NCBI GenBank assembly: GCA_947579665.1
Contig: OX388344.1
Span: 11,774,346-11,838,345 of the forward strand
DNA: 64,000 nucleotides
DNA from: Sympetrum striolatum
Lineage: Eukaryota > Arthropoda > Insecta > Odonata > Libellulidae
Reading direction: 5' to 3'
Of this stretch, positions 38,507 through 49,611 are shown piece after piece. The notes beneath the pieces were generated by a model. The model was given only the letters and a program-made list of their open reading frames with translations. It had not been told where the DNA came from and made no database searches. Each line of letters opens with the position of its first letter. Position 1 is the stretch's first letter. The translations under genes and the position numbers were made by a program.

Positions 38507-39925
38507 CACCCAGACGTCCCACACCCCTACGCCCTATCCCCCCCGGCTTCCCCCACCCCTACGCCCTCTCCCCCGGCTTCCTCCACCCCTATGCCCTCTC
38601 CCCCGGCTTCCTCCACCCCTACGCCCTCTCCCCCGGCTTCCTCCACCCCTACGCCCTCTCCCCCGGCTTCCTCCACCCCTACGCCCTCTCCCCCGGCGTC
38701 CCCCACCCCTACGCCCTCTCCCCCGGCTTCCCCCACCCCTACGCCCTCTCCCCCGGCTTCCTCCACCCCTACGCCCTCTCCCCCGGCTTCCCCCACTCCT
38801 ACGCCCTCTCCCCCGGCGTCCCCCACCCCTATGCCCTCTCCCCCGGCTTCCCCCACCCCTACGCCCTCTCCCCCGGCGTCCCCCACCCCTACGCCCTCTC
38901 CCCCGGCTTCCCCCACTCCTACGCCCTCTCCCCCGGCGTCCCCCACCCCTATGCCCTCTCCCCCGGCTTCCCCCACTCCTACGCCCTCTCCCCCGGCGTC
39001 CCCCACCCCTATGCCCTCTCCCCCGGCTTCCCCCACCCCTACGCCCTCTCCCCCGGCGTCCCCCACCCCTACGCCCTCTCCCCCGGCTTCCCCCACTCCT
39101 ACGCCCTCTCCCCCGGCGTCCCCCACCCCTACGCCCTCTCCCCCGGCTTCCCCCACTCCTACGCCCTCTCCCCCGGCGTCCCCCACCCCTACGCCCTCTC
39201 CCCCGGCTTCCCCCACTCCTACGCCCTCTCCCCCGGCGTCCCCCACCCCTATGCCCTCTCCCCCGGCTTCCCCCACCCCTACGCCCTCTCCCCCGGCGTC
39301 CCCCACCCCTACGCCCTCTCCCCCGGCTTCCCCCACTCCTACGCCCTCTCCCCCGGCGTCCCCCACCCCTATGCCCTCTCCCCCGGCTTCCCCCACCCCT
39401 ACGCACTCTCCCCCGGCGTCCCCCACCCCTACGCCCTCTCCCCCGGCTTCCCCCACTCCTACGCCCTCTCCCCCGGCGTCCCCCACCCCTACGCCCTCTC
39501 CCCCGGCTTCCCCCACTCCTACGCCCTCTCCCCCGGCGTCCCCCACCCCTATGCCCTCTCCCCCGGCTTCCCTCACTCCTACGCCCTCACCCCCGGCGTC
39601 CCCCACCCCTATGCCCTCTCCCCCGGCTTCCCCCACTCCTACGCCCTCTCCCCCGGCGTCCCCCACCCCTACGCCCTCTCCCCCGGCTTCCTCCACCCCT
39701 ACGCCCTCTCCCCCGGCTTCCCCCACTCCTACGCCCTCTCCCCCGGCGTCCCCCACCCCTACGCCCTCTCCCCCGGCTTCCTCCACCCCTACGCCCTCTC
39801 CCCCGGCTTCCCCCACTCCTACGCCCTCTCCCCCGGCGTCCCCCACCCCTATGCCCTCTCCCCCGGCTTCCCCCACCCCTACGCCCTCTCCCCCGGCGTC
39901 CCCCACCCCTACGCCCTCTCCCTCC
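38507..39925. repeat. 30-bp GC-rich minisatellite, about 47 copies
   Basis: The unit alternates between CGGCTTCCCCCAC-type and CGGCGTCCCCCAC-type starts followed by 'ccctacgccctctcccc', so much of it is a 60-bp dimer repeat. The period is a multiple of three and the sequence lacks stop codons in most frames, so hundreds of codons stay open on both strands: Pro/Thr/Ser, Pro/Leu/Arg and His/Pro/Tyr repeats forward, Gly/Val/Glu and Gly/Arg in reverse. None of these is credible as a gene. The minus strand has closely spaced runs of three to five G, so G-quadruplex formation is plausible. Composition is far from the AT-rich host background. Confidence 0.95.
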
Positions 39926-39926
39926 T

Positions 39927-40660
39927 GGTGTTTTATAAATTTCAATCGCCTCCCTGATAACTCGTGGATAATATCTTTTTTCTTCAGATTTTACCTTGGC
40001 CTCGTCAAATTTTACACGGTGTCCGGGTTCGCTCCATGCGTGTTCTGCGATGGCAGAAAGGTTGAACTGCTTGTTTTCCGTTGCTCTTTTGTGTTCTTTA
40101 ATGCGGGTTTTTAAGGGTCTGCAAGTCTCCCCAATGTAGGATTTCCCACAGGAGCAAGGAACAGAGTATATCCGTTCCTGTATGTCTGGTTGGACTCTAT
40201 CTTTGGGTCTTGGAAGTATCTCATTAATTTTCGACATGCAGCCGAATCGGGTGACAATCTCGTGTTTCTTCAGGATCCTGGCTATCCTTTGCGTGGTTCC
40301 CGCAACGAAAGGAATGGTGGCGTATCCTTTCGGTTTTTTCTCCTTCCCGGCTTTTTCTTGGTTGTCTTCATTGTCGTGTCGCCGTCTTCTTTCCTTTATA
40401 ATTTCTTTCCGGATGGCGTTATTATTATATCCATTGTCTCTTAGGGCTTCCATGAGGTGCTTTGTCTCTGCTTCAATGGAATCGGCATCAGAAATATTAT
40501 AGGCCCGATGAGTCTTTATTAGTCCATTCTTCTGCATCGGGTGATGATGCGATATGGCGTTGAGATAGCGATCTGTGTGGGTTCTCTTCCGAGTGGCCGA
40601 ATCTCCCATACTTCTTTTCCACCAAGACGTCCAAAAAAGGTAGTTTGTTATCTCTTTCAA
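39927..40660 (-). pseudogene. Penelope-like element ORF, GIY-YIG endonuclease part
   Basis: After the YVDD segment the frame (seen as LHHLNSQHPSIQFTMEI and LPFLDVLVEKK, 40721-40610) shifts again near 40607 into this one. The endonuclease domain shows IYSVPCSCGKSYIGET (the GIY-YIG motif with a CxC pair specific to Penelope-like elements), then TRIKEHKRA with the conserved Arg, a conserved His, and REAIEIYK with the catalytic Glu near 39960. It nicks target DNA to prime reverse transcription. The frame continues without a stop into the minisatellite, adding Gly/Arg repeats; this is a junction artefact rather than a natural tail. Split from the RT by frameshifts, so non-functional in this copy. 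Confidence 0.88.
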
Positions 40661-40758
40661 TTTCCATCGTAAATTGGATGGAGGGATGTTGCGAATTCAG
40701 ATGATGGAGAAACCGGTCCAATTCACGAGTGCCATGCGGCCAGATGACGAAAGTGTCG

Positions 40759-42216
40759 TCAACGTAGCGAAGCCCATAGACTGGGTTTCTTGTCGTGTGA
40801 ATCTAGGGCCTTTTTCTCGAACGCCTCCATATATAGTTCTGCCACAACCGGGGAGAGTGGGGATCCCATGGGCGCTCCTTCCTCCTGTTGGTAATATTCT
40901 CCATTCCATAGGAAATAAGAGTTTCTTAGGCAATGTTCCACCAGTTCAGGAAAGTCCTTTGGGAGCCCAGAAGGGATGAGCTTCTTGATGATGTCTACTG
41001 ATTCCAGGATCGGGATGTTGGTGAACAGGGAAGTGACGTCGAAGCTGACAAGTAAGTCCGTTTCCTTGGGTTTGGAGTTCTTCAATAAGTCAATGAAGTG
41101 ATTGGAGTTTTTTACAAAAGATGGGGAATAGCCGACGTACATTTTGAGAGATTTGGCAAGAAACTTGGCTAATTGGTAAGTTGGAGCGTCAATTTGGCTT
41201 ACTATGGGTCTCAGCGGTACTCCTTCTTTATGGACTTTCGGTAACCCATATAGTCGCGGAGGTTTTGGTGCTGAAGAGAAGAGTCCTCTGCGTTCTTCTC
41301 GAGGAATGGAAGAACTCTTGATTTTTGCCTTAGTGTTTCTTTCTATCTTGGCCGTAGGATCCGTTTTAAGTTTCTTGTATGTCGAGTCCTCTAAAAGCAG
41401 AGAGATTTTCTTATCATAATCTGCTTTCGTGATGAGTACCGTGGCGTTGCCTTTGTCCGCCGGAAGAATAAGGATGTCTTCATTGCGTCGCAATTCCTGT
41501 AATGCAGACGTGGTGTTTGGTTTGGGTGGTTTCGCCTTGCGGAGTATCCGAGCGACATCCCCTCTTATTTCTTCCGCCTCTACCTTTGGTAGTCTCCGGA
41601 TTGCATATTCCACTTCGGTAACGATTTTCTCTTTTGGCACCTCCCTTGGGGACACCGCAAAATTTAACCCTTTGGATAGGATTGTGATGACATCGTAATT
41701 CAAATGGAGGTTAGTCAAGTTGATGGTGGATCGGTCCTTCTCAGGTCCCGAAGTATTGGCAGGAGGATGTTGTCTGCTGTTTAGTTTTTCAAATTTCCGT
41801 ATCTGCGTTTTCCGGGCTCTAGTTTCAGCAGTGCAGAAAGAGTTGTGCGTTATCCTATCAATGTTGTCCCAATCGTCAGCATTCAAAGTATTGCTTAAAA
41901 TAAGATGGAGTTGGAGCAGCTTCTCCGAACACAAGTGGAGTTCCTGGCGGGTGTGACGTACTCGCTCTCTCAGCAATGCTTCACTGGCACGAAGTAGTAT
42001 TCTCTTAGCTTGATTAGTACTCAGATGATGTTTCACAATCACAAACGATGGTATGGTATGCTTCTCACGGCAGCGTAATATGAAGGCCAATGTGGACAGG
42101 GGTCTCCCCTTCTTCTTACGTAGTTTCTCCAAAACTCTGACTTCCTTATGGATATCCTCCCCGTAGAGGTTCACGATGTAAGAACGAAGGTTTCCGCGGC
42201 GATCGGTTGATTCCAT
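40759..42216 (-). CDS. Penelope-like element ORF, reverse transcriptase part
   Basis: This 485-codon frame encodes the N-terminal region and most of the reverse transcriptase of a Penelope-like element, which copies element RNA into the genome by target-primed reverse transcription. Visible landmarks, in residues: a basic N-terminal region; the family block SKGLNFAVSP (about 180-190); ILPADKGNATV (about 250); GLPKVHKEGVPLRPIVS (about 325-340), which binds template and nucleotide; LLVSFDVTSLFTNIP (about 390-405) with the first catalytic Asp; and GAPMGSPLSPVVAELYMEAFE (about 445-465). The start at 42216 is the first Met, followed by a basic stretch. The frame stops just before the YVDD catalytic motif, which lies in the neighbouring frame at about 40765-40745. 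A one-base frameshift therefore separates the catalytic halves and this copy should be inactive as written. Confidence 0.9.
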   Translation of the reverse strand: MESTDRRGNLRSYIVNLYGEDIHKEVRVLEKLRKKKGRPLSTLAFILRCREKHTIPSFVIVKHHLSTNQAKRILLRASEALLRERVRHTRQELHLCSEKLLQLHLILSNTLNADDWDNIDRITHNSFCTAETRARKTQIRKFEKLNSRQHPPANTSGPEKDRSTINLTNLHLNYDVITILSKGLNFAVSPREVPKEKIVTEVEYAIRRLPKVEAEEIRGDVARILRKAKPPKPNTTSALQELRRNEDILILPADKGNATVLITKADYDKKISLLLEDSTYKKLKTDPTAKIERNTKAKIKSSSIPREERRGLFSSAPKPPRLYGLPKVHKEGVPLRPIVSQIDAPTYQLAKFLAKSLKMYVGYSPSFVKNSNHFIDLLKNSKPKETDLLVSFDVTSLFTNIPILESVDIIKKLIPSGLPKDFPELVEHCLRNSYFLWNGEYYQQEEGAPMGSPLSPVVAELYMEAFEKKALDSHDKKPSLWASLR

Positions 42217-42244
42217 GGTCTATCTCCCGGGATTCTACCGCAAT

Positions 42245-42300
42245 TTACGTAGCAGCAGCGACGACGTTTCGCCTACGTTTCAGTAGGCTTCTTCAGGTCG
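42245..42300 (-). ncRNA. Hammerhead-ribozyme-like motif of the Penelope-like element
   Basis: On the minus strand CTGAAGA (42296-42290) is followed by a hairpin with arms GCCTAC/GTAGGC and a TGAAAC loop (42289-42271), then GAAAC (42270-42266). This is the order CUGANGA, stem II, GAAA of the hammerhead core. A 3-bp CGT/ACG stem III and a TA cleavage-type dinucleotide can be drawn just downstream (about 42248-42265). A convincing stem I was not found. Minimal hammerheads are known upstream of the ORF in Penelope-like elements, so position and core agree. Activity is inferred, not shown. Confidence 0.6.
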
Positions 42301-42310
42301 AAGAAAGAGT

Positions 42311-42699
42311 GCTCTGAATGAGTGCTCTGGTCTGGTGCTACGTGGCGTATAGTTGCCCAATATAAGCTTATTTTATGGGCGGAGTAACATGAGTGGCGAG
42401 GTGCAGTAATAGGTAATGGAACACAAACAGCAGAATCATTTGCAGAGGTGGCAGGAAGTTGTGGTGAAGGGATGCAAGACAAGACTCCTAAGGTAGGGAG
42501 AGGAGAGACAGGTAGTATGAATGAAGCTGCCCAGGCTGACAGACGATCGCGCGGACAGCTAAAGTGCTACAAAAGAATGTTATTGTAATATTAGCTCCTG
42601 TGTATGTGTGTATTGCAGGTGTGAGATGAATGTTGTGTAGGTGCTAGTGTAGTGTGATGGTGGATGTTGATGAAGTGATGATGAGTGATGAATGAGATA
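42311..42699. other. Spacer between two retroelements
   Basis: Contains GT-rich runs (42600-42680) and no recognisable protein. It may hold the true 5' terminus of the Penelope-like element and the 3' end of the neighbouring LINE. No poly(A) tail could be identified. Confidence 0.4.
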
Positions 42700-44485
42700 A
42701 ATTAAAAGAAGGATCTATCGGTGCCTTTTTTGCCCTTATTTTTATATGGGGAAAATTTGAACTTGTACGTAACAAGTTTAGGGAGACGGATGCTGCGTGT
42801 TTTTCTTCATCGTCTGATTTCATAATCCCAAATGTTAGACAGTAAGGGGTTATCTATGTTGGGGAGGGTTAAGTTATATTTCTCTATTCTCTTGGCGACT
42901 AGGTTGCTGATAGATGCCAATTGGTGGAATTTTTTAATTTCTGTAAGGGAGACTAAACGATTATTGGAGGTGACAGAGCGGATACATCTGTTATAGAACC
43001 GGTCTATTTTCTGAATATTAAATTTAAAAGTATTAAATGAGAGGATGGAAGTATAGGTTAGGAGTGGAACAACGAATGAATCGATGAGTCTAAGTTTAGC
43101 ATCAGTAGACAGAGGACTATTTTTTGCAAGTAGTGGATACAATATAAATTTTGCAAATTGCGCTTTTTGCAAGCTACTATTAGTGGCCTCGGTCCATGAT
43201 AGGTTGGTATTAATATCAAACCCAAGGAATTTGGTCGAGGTAGCTGTGGGTATTCGAAGGTTATTGAGAAGAACTGGTTCAGGATCTGGAGTATTGATTT
43301 TGAAAGAGAATGTGAGATGAACGCTTTTAGAGGGATTGATTTTGAGATGCCATTTCTGAAGCCAAGATGCTAGTTGGGCATTATATGAGTTGATACGGCT
43401 GATGGCCAGATTGGGGAATGTTGATTGAGAGGTGATAGTAAGATCATCCGCGTAGAGGAAGCGCTGGATGAGGGGGTCAGAGGGAAGATCATTAATAAAA
43501 ATATTAAACAAGGTGGGGCTCAGGGTGCTTCCCTGAGGGACGCCGGCAGTGATGCGATGAGAAGGGGAGTATGATATGTCAAATCTGACTTTGATGAGGC
43601 GATGAAGCAGAAAATTTTGGATGAGTTTACAAATGGAGATAGGGAAATCAAGGCAGAGAAGCTTGAATAAAAGGCCTTGGTGCCAAACAGTATCGAAGGC
43701 TTTGTTAATGTCGTAGAAGACAGCTCGGGTTACTTGATGTTTTCTGGTGTAGGCTTGAGTGATGTGTTCGACAAATCGAACGACTTGATGAGTAGTAGAG
43801 TGGAATCGGGTGAAGCCCATCTGCTCGGGAATGATAATTTTGTTCAGATCAATGTGTAATTGGATGTGAGAGGGAATGATTTTTTCGAAGACTTTGGATA
43901 AGGATGAAAATAGGGTAATAGGGCGATAATTTGTAATGAGAGTCGGATCCTTGCGTGACTTTGGAATTAGGTGAACAATGCCTAATTTCCAAGAAGAGGG
44001 GAAGTAGCAAAGTTTAAAGCAGCAATTGAAAAGGTTAGATAGGAGAGCAACAAAAGGTTTGATTTCGGAAAGAATTTTCAAAATTTTATAACCAAATTCA
44101 TCAGGTCCAGGGGCATTTTTAATATTAAGTTTACTTAGGATTTCTTGAACTTCTTTGTCCGAAGTGGAGATAATGTCTTCTGGAGTAACATTGGTGAGGA
44201 AGTCATATGTCAGATTGACAGGAGCATCTTGGAGGGGACTGAAATATTGTTAGACGTAAGGGAGGCAAGGAATTCGGCTGAAAAATTAGCCTTCTCGGAG
44301 GGATCAAAATTAAGGAGATTATTAATTAGAATTGGTTGGTTTGAAGGAGAAGATTTGCACAGTTTTTTGGAAATTTTCCATAATGAATTGTCTTCAAAGG
44401 AGAGAGAGTTTGGACAAAGTCGTTCCATTTTTGGGAGATATGGCTGCGGATTTCAGATTTGATTCTGGATTTCAGGATCAATCGC
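42700..44485 (-). mobile_element. Jockey-type LINE, 5'-truncated
   Basis: A minus-strand LINE fragment with the linker to the RT, the whole RT core and the C-terminal region, but no endonuclease or gag-like ORF1. The 5' end is lost near 44485, within the segment that follows the endonuclease domain. Truncation at the 5' end is the usual product of incomplete target-primed reverse transcription. The 3' boundary is uncertain. Confidence 0.85.
42807..44485 (-). pseudogene. LINE reverse transcriptase (Jockey-type)
   Basis: The longest frame (42807-44081 from its first Met, and open further upstream to about 44235) carries NAPGPDEFGYK, SSWKLGIVHLIPKS, NYRPITLFSSLSKVFEKI, EQMGFTRFHSTTHQ, FYDINKAFDTVWHQGLL (first catalytic Asp), AGVPQGSTLSPTLFNIFINDLP and FLYADDLTI (catalytic Asp pair). 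The C-terminal part has WHLKINPSKS, KFLGFDI and a SFVVPLLTYTSILSF block, as in Jockey-group LINEs. The upstream portion (44428-44210, with SQKWNDFVQTLS-like text before it) is in another frame, so a frameshift lies near 44235. The RT core itself is uninterrupted, but the element lacks its endonuclease and cannot be autonomous. Confidence 0.87.
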
Positions 44486-44872
44486 TTTAAACATCTTGCT
44501 TATTCATTTGCTAATAATTTTCCATTTCGCTTGAATGTTTTTATTGGATTCCAATTGAAATTCTAAATTTGTATTAAATGAGAAAGTTGTACTGTTTTAT
44601 TAGATATCGTACAGATAAATATATCTGTGTTTGAGATACTATGAATGAATTGTCTTGAATCCCGTAGAGATAGATCCAAATCATCTTCGATTTGGTATCA
44701 GATATTGTCTTACGAAGTCAAATAGAAAATTCTAGTTTGAGCGAACATCTGCTCGTGCATATACTCGCATTATACAATATTTTCCGTGTATACTTAAGTA
44801 ATGACTGCTTCTATCTTTTCACAAATGCAGAGGCTGTTCCGCTTTTGGATGATTCCGCTAGATGTCTCCGAT

Positions 44873-45044
44873 TTGATACTTAAAGGGCGTTCAACCATGG
44901 ATTATCAAGCGCGTATTCGGAGGCCACATAAGGCTTAATAATTTTTAAATGGTATTTTCAGATATATTATAAATAAGCGAGATATTTGATATTCAAGAGA
45001 CAACTTTTGTGTGGGACCTGGCTCTTCAATGAAGGGTTATGTTA
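44873..45044 (+). repeat. 172-bp direct repeat, copy 1
   Basis: Begins TTGATACTT and ends ATGTTA. It matches 45943-46114 at constant offset 1070 with about 90% or better identity. It contains 'gtgggacctggctcttcaat'. It lacks TG...CA ends and no primer site is visible, so it is not an obvious LTR. Confidence 0.85.
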
Positions 45045-45942
45045 TCTCATTTATTTGGTAAGTAAGTGCATCATCATGAATTACTCTAGATTAAGTTCTA
45101 GAGATTTTTTTTTTTGTTTTGAATACAAAGGACATTATTTCGATTCGTATTATAAACACATTTTATGAGATAGTAGTTGAAGTATTTGTAGCTGTGACAT
45201 TTATGGTTTAGTCAGTTATTTATCGCGTCAATGTTATCTTTCTTTTCTTTTAACCTTAAATTGCTGTTAAACGAACTTTAATAATTCGGATTCCATCTGT
45301 TTTCATGAATCCGTTCTATTGCCTTTAGGGTCGAAGTTTTTCTCACCAGAAATCGTATTGAGAGTCGAAAATTTTAAAGTCGATTTTGAAGAATCAAATA
45401 CGTTACAGCGGAACTGTATTCCTCAAGTAATTAATTCCTAGTTTCTTAGAGGTCAGTTATGAACAATGTCTTCTGAAATTAAATCAACTAGATTTTTATT
45501 TAAATTTAAAATTTGATTATACCGTCCATCGTTATCGTATCATCAATCTCTTAAAAGGGATATTAGAAATCGATTCAAAATCGCCGTGTATGTAATACTT
45601 GAGTAATGGGTAGATATTCATTTGTAAGGAACTAGTGTAATATTTTTCTAGTTTTTAAGTCTTAATTATAGTTTCAGTTCAGGTTGAATCAGTTTGGAGG
45701 TCTTAACTTTCAAATTGAACGGAAGTCTAAGATTGTGACGTTCCTTTTGTTTGTGTAACCCGAGTAGAATATCTGATGTAATTAATGATAATATTACCAG
45801 ATTATTTCAGACGATACTTTCAACGGTCGTTTCTTGGAGGGAGCAGGATGAACGTTCGAATTTTATTTTACGAGCAGTCATCGTTTTATGCACTTACATG
45901 CGAATTTACTTGGGAAATTATATTCAGAGTTCAACCTAAAGC

Positions 45943-46114
45943 TTGATACTTTAAGGGCGTTCAACCAAGGATTATCAAGCGAATATTCGGAAGCCACATA
46001 AGGTTTTGTAATTTTTAAATGGTATTTTCAGATATATTATAAATAAGCGAGATATTTGATATTCAAGAGACAACTTTTGTGTGGGACCTGGCTCTTCAAT
46101 GAAGGGTAATGTTA
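45943..46114 (+). repeat. 172-bp direct repeat, copy 2
   Basis: Second copy of 44873-45044, the same length to the base. The following ~100 bp are related to 46330-46440, hinting at an older tandem unit. Confidence 0.85.
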
Positions 46115-49100
46115 CTCGCTTGGTCAGCGATGCTACGCAGAGGTACTTGGTCCGATGATGGAACACAAAATACAATATTTTGAATCTAATACTATTGTTA
46201 TTCCAATTTAGGTATGATAGACAAAACATTTTCTATTTATCATAAGGTTTTTGTTTTCAAAATTCTATTTTATTTACTGGTTTAATATTTATTCTTCAGA
46301 AACACTCTTGCAACCTTTCTCCATCATTGAAGAGCACGAGTAGGAATGCAGAGATGCTGAGGAGAGTTAATCGGTCCTTGGATGAAACACAGAATACAAT
46401 GAGTGAGTCCAGAGGTATTATAATTCCTATCCAAGTATGATTGAGTTTCACGCGAGCAAATTCCACTTTTTCGATATTTATCATTCGTTATAGTTCTCCA
46501 ATTTTAGTGCATGTCCGTCACAATTGATTTACTTTCAATATATATTTAGAGTTTTTTTTAATAATGCGTCAGTTTCAAGCTGTAACGGCATTAATATTTT
46601 AGCTCTTCTAACGCATTGAGTACTCCTTAATTTTTAATTCATCATAATTTTTTCGATTACTTTTCAATGTTCTCTGTGGAAACTGATGATATCGCTGTAA
46701 ATGCATCCCGAAAAGAAAAATCACCAGAGCAAATTTTATGGAAACCAACATTCAATTGAGAGCATCGTAAATGGTTGTTATAAATGCTTAATAAGCGTTA
46801 AAAGAAATCAAAATCAAACAATTAAGTTAGAAACGTGTGATCGAGAAAAAATGCTTGAGTCAATTCTTGCTAATGTTTTTAGATATAAAGTTTACTTAAG
46901 GTCTCTCGTTTCAAGGATCTAGAGAACTTCTTCTTTGCAAAATGGTTTTCCTTTCTATCACAGTAATGGCGACACTTTTCGATATACATGAACAGTTAGT
47001 TATTATAAAGGCTTCATTTTATGTTTTGAAAATAAATAAGAAGTTTTCAGGGTCATTAGAAGTTGAGAGTTCATAAAATAATGAGAATTTTCATTCTGAC
47101 TTCTTTTTTTGGTCGTTTAATCTTACTTCCCGAGTGATGTTTCTATAATCTTGTTGCGGCTAATGAAAATGTTGTAGGATTTTATGATTAGAAAGAAATT
47201 CGTAACCTTGCTGAACAACGCTATTGCTTATTCAACGCATTTATGTTTTTAAGAGAATGTTGGCCATTTTAATAGAATTATTTATCTTTAACGATGCACC
47301 ATACGAAGAGCAGTAATTTTTTGGAGATTTAACACTTTCAGTCAGAATAAATAAATTGCTGGCTTGAACTTAAGAGCTTTTATCGCCGTTCATTAACCAT
47401 TGTCAATAGTTTGTTTCTTTAAAAACTGATGTTATGATTTCAGTGATGTTTGGCTAAAATGGCAGGTATAAATAAAACTTTGCTGATTTATTGGGGCTTG
47501 GGATGGTTAAATATTTTACGTCGCTAATCAATCGTCAGTTCAGCTTTCTTAGAGTTTAAGTTTCGTGACTTCCACGACAGATCGCCTTTCGATGATACAA
47601 TCAGTTTTACATTTAAATGTTCTCTTATATATTCGGATTTCGTCCTATCATATTTTCAAATAAAGTTAAAGAGGGAGGAAAGACCCGCGACAAAGGAGAA
47701 GTCAACTGTACGTGTAATTCTCACATAAGTTAATGATACCCGATTCATAAATTAGGTCATGAATATATATACGACAAATATTACTGCAATGGATGACTTA
47801 ATATTATTTGAGCATTTTGTACTTGGATTATTCAAACGCGGGAAAAATATCGGCGTGGTGTAAGCGGATGGCATTCGTTCAATGTGTTTTCCCTTTCATT
47901 CCTTCCGTTTTAGCTACGATATCAACTTTAAATATTTGTCCTATTTACTTAGATTAGCTTACTTTCATGTTCTCCTTTTTCTTAGCAGAGCTTAAGTACA
48001 TTGAGTTCAAGAAACACCTCAAGGTCGCTTCTTCATATTTCAATTACTTCCATTCTTAAGATTTTTTCAACAGAGATAGCCACTGGTTGGTCCCATTTCC
48101 ACCTTACGGTCTTATATCAAATTCAAGGTCCTATACTCGTAAACATTCTCCGAAATTGTAAACGCCTTACTTTATTTTGTTTGAGTTACTCTTTCACATG
48201 TCTGTAGTGAAACTAAGGCGTATTATTAGTATTTAGTACCAATTTTCGTAGCAAATGCAACTGAAGTTTTCGAGTTAATCGGATACAGATGAATGCAGAG
48301 AAATATGTGAGTTTGTATATTTATCCTTGTTTCTTAACAATCTGCTTACCGACTGTTCTCTTAAGAGGGATCGAGCATCTTTCAGTTATCGTAACTTTGA
48401 CTCTTTGACATTTTACGCTACCGGTCACAACTAATTTCTATCTTAAACATGTTAATGAAAAAAAACGATGACGCAGATGTAGTTAATATGCCATTAATGC
48501 GGTTTCAATGACTGCAACGTAGGACATCCGCGGTAATGATAACCATCCATCATTAACATTCCCAAACTTTCGGTATTTTTAGAAATATTCATCGGATTTC
48601 ATCTGCATAACTATTGCTCATTTTTATGACCGAATTTCTTTTTATCTTTGAAATCAGAGTAATTTACATAAGTAACTCGATATTTCCCAATGTTTACGAA
48701 ACATTCTTGGTGAATGCTAAAGTCCGGATCATTGTTTTCCAATTATAAAAGGAAGTTTAAGAGATTCGTCATCAATGGATTTCTACTATCAGACTCTTAT
48801 TTACCTTATTGCAAAGGTTCCGCCTCTAAGATTCTCACGACGCTTTATTGAAGAGAAGTTACTTATATTTTAACTGCATTTTCGATTTATATGTGGCGTA
48901 CTAAATGAAAACAAGGATCCTTAACTTTGCTTTCGCGAAACATGAGAAAAACAAAGTAATTATAATGGATTCATACATTATGAAAATCTGCGTTTGTCAC
49001 ATGCTCATGCAATTTATTATCTTCAACTGTAAATATCTGTAGCTCTAATTTGTATCGCTAAAACACGCGCATTATTTTTTTAATTACTTTTTATACGACG

Positions 49101-49611
49101 ATGTTCCTAAATTCGCTTCAATAAAGGTTCCGTTATTGAGAGCGTTCAGTAAAGATTCTTATTTATAAAATCGGCAGTAGAAATATAATAGCGAAACGTG
49201 GCGAATCTCTAATTTAAGACCCACCAAGATTTCCCTTTCTGTATATATAAATATTTATTCCTTATAAAACACTGTTGTACTTTGCGGAGACTCTAATGCG
49301 ATACATAATTCAATTTAATTGGAATCAACGCGAATGTGTGCCATTGACTAAGTTTTGTTTTTGTTGAATAATACCTGCTCTTTATTTTACTGAGAGAACG
49401 ACGTCGGGGGACTACGTCGGGCTGAAAGTGAACCGGGAGAGAATGAAAGAAACACATCCTCGAGGAATAAAACCCGTGACTTATGAGTGAAATTAATCAC
49501 TGAAGTGCATATCCCAATTATGTAATTTCATTCTCAACTATATGTTGAATCATCTAATGAACAATTCAGCGAACGTTTATCTATTTACAATATTTGGAAC
49601 ATTTCTAACTC

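Larger units (their letters stand above)
39926..42310 (-). mobile_element. Penelope-like retroelement (RT + GIY-YIG), nearly complete
   Basis: Reading on the minus strand, the order is a hammerhead-like region (42300-42245), a short leader, the RT-bearing ORF from 42216, then the GIY-YIG endonuclease. This is the layout of endonuclease-bearing Penelope-like elements. The coding part spans about 2.3 kb with two visible frameshifts (near 40760 and near 40607). The 3' end is lost at the junction with the minisatellite at 39925/39926, a few residues after the endonuclease's catalytic region. The exact 5' end, beyond 42310, is uncertain. Its good condition suggests a recent insertion. Confidence 0.92.
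44486..49611. other. Gene-free AT-rich stretch
   Basis: About 5 kb without a credible coding sequence; the longest frames are under 90 codons and match no family I know. The only internal structure noticed is the 172-bp direct repeat pair (44873 and 45943) and a weaker duplicated segment (about 46110-46210 against 46330-46440). It could be an intron or intergenic DNA. Confidence 0.5.

Noticed and set aside
38310..40114. Open frames of 290-575 codons over the minisatellite on both strands
   Set aside because: The 30-bp period is a multiple of three and lacks stops, so every frame stays open together. The products are simple repeats and overlap each other completely.
44873..46114. The 172-bp direct repeats as LTRs of a small retrotransposon
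   Set aside because: The ends are TTGATACTT and ATGTTA instead of TG...CA, and no primer-binding site or polypurine tract was seen.
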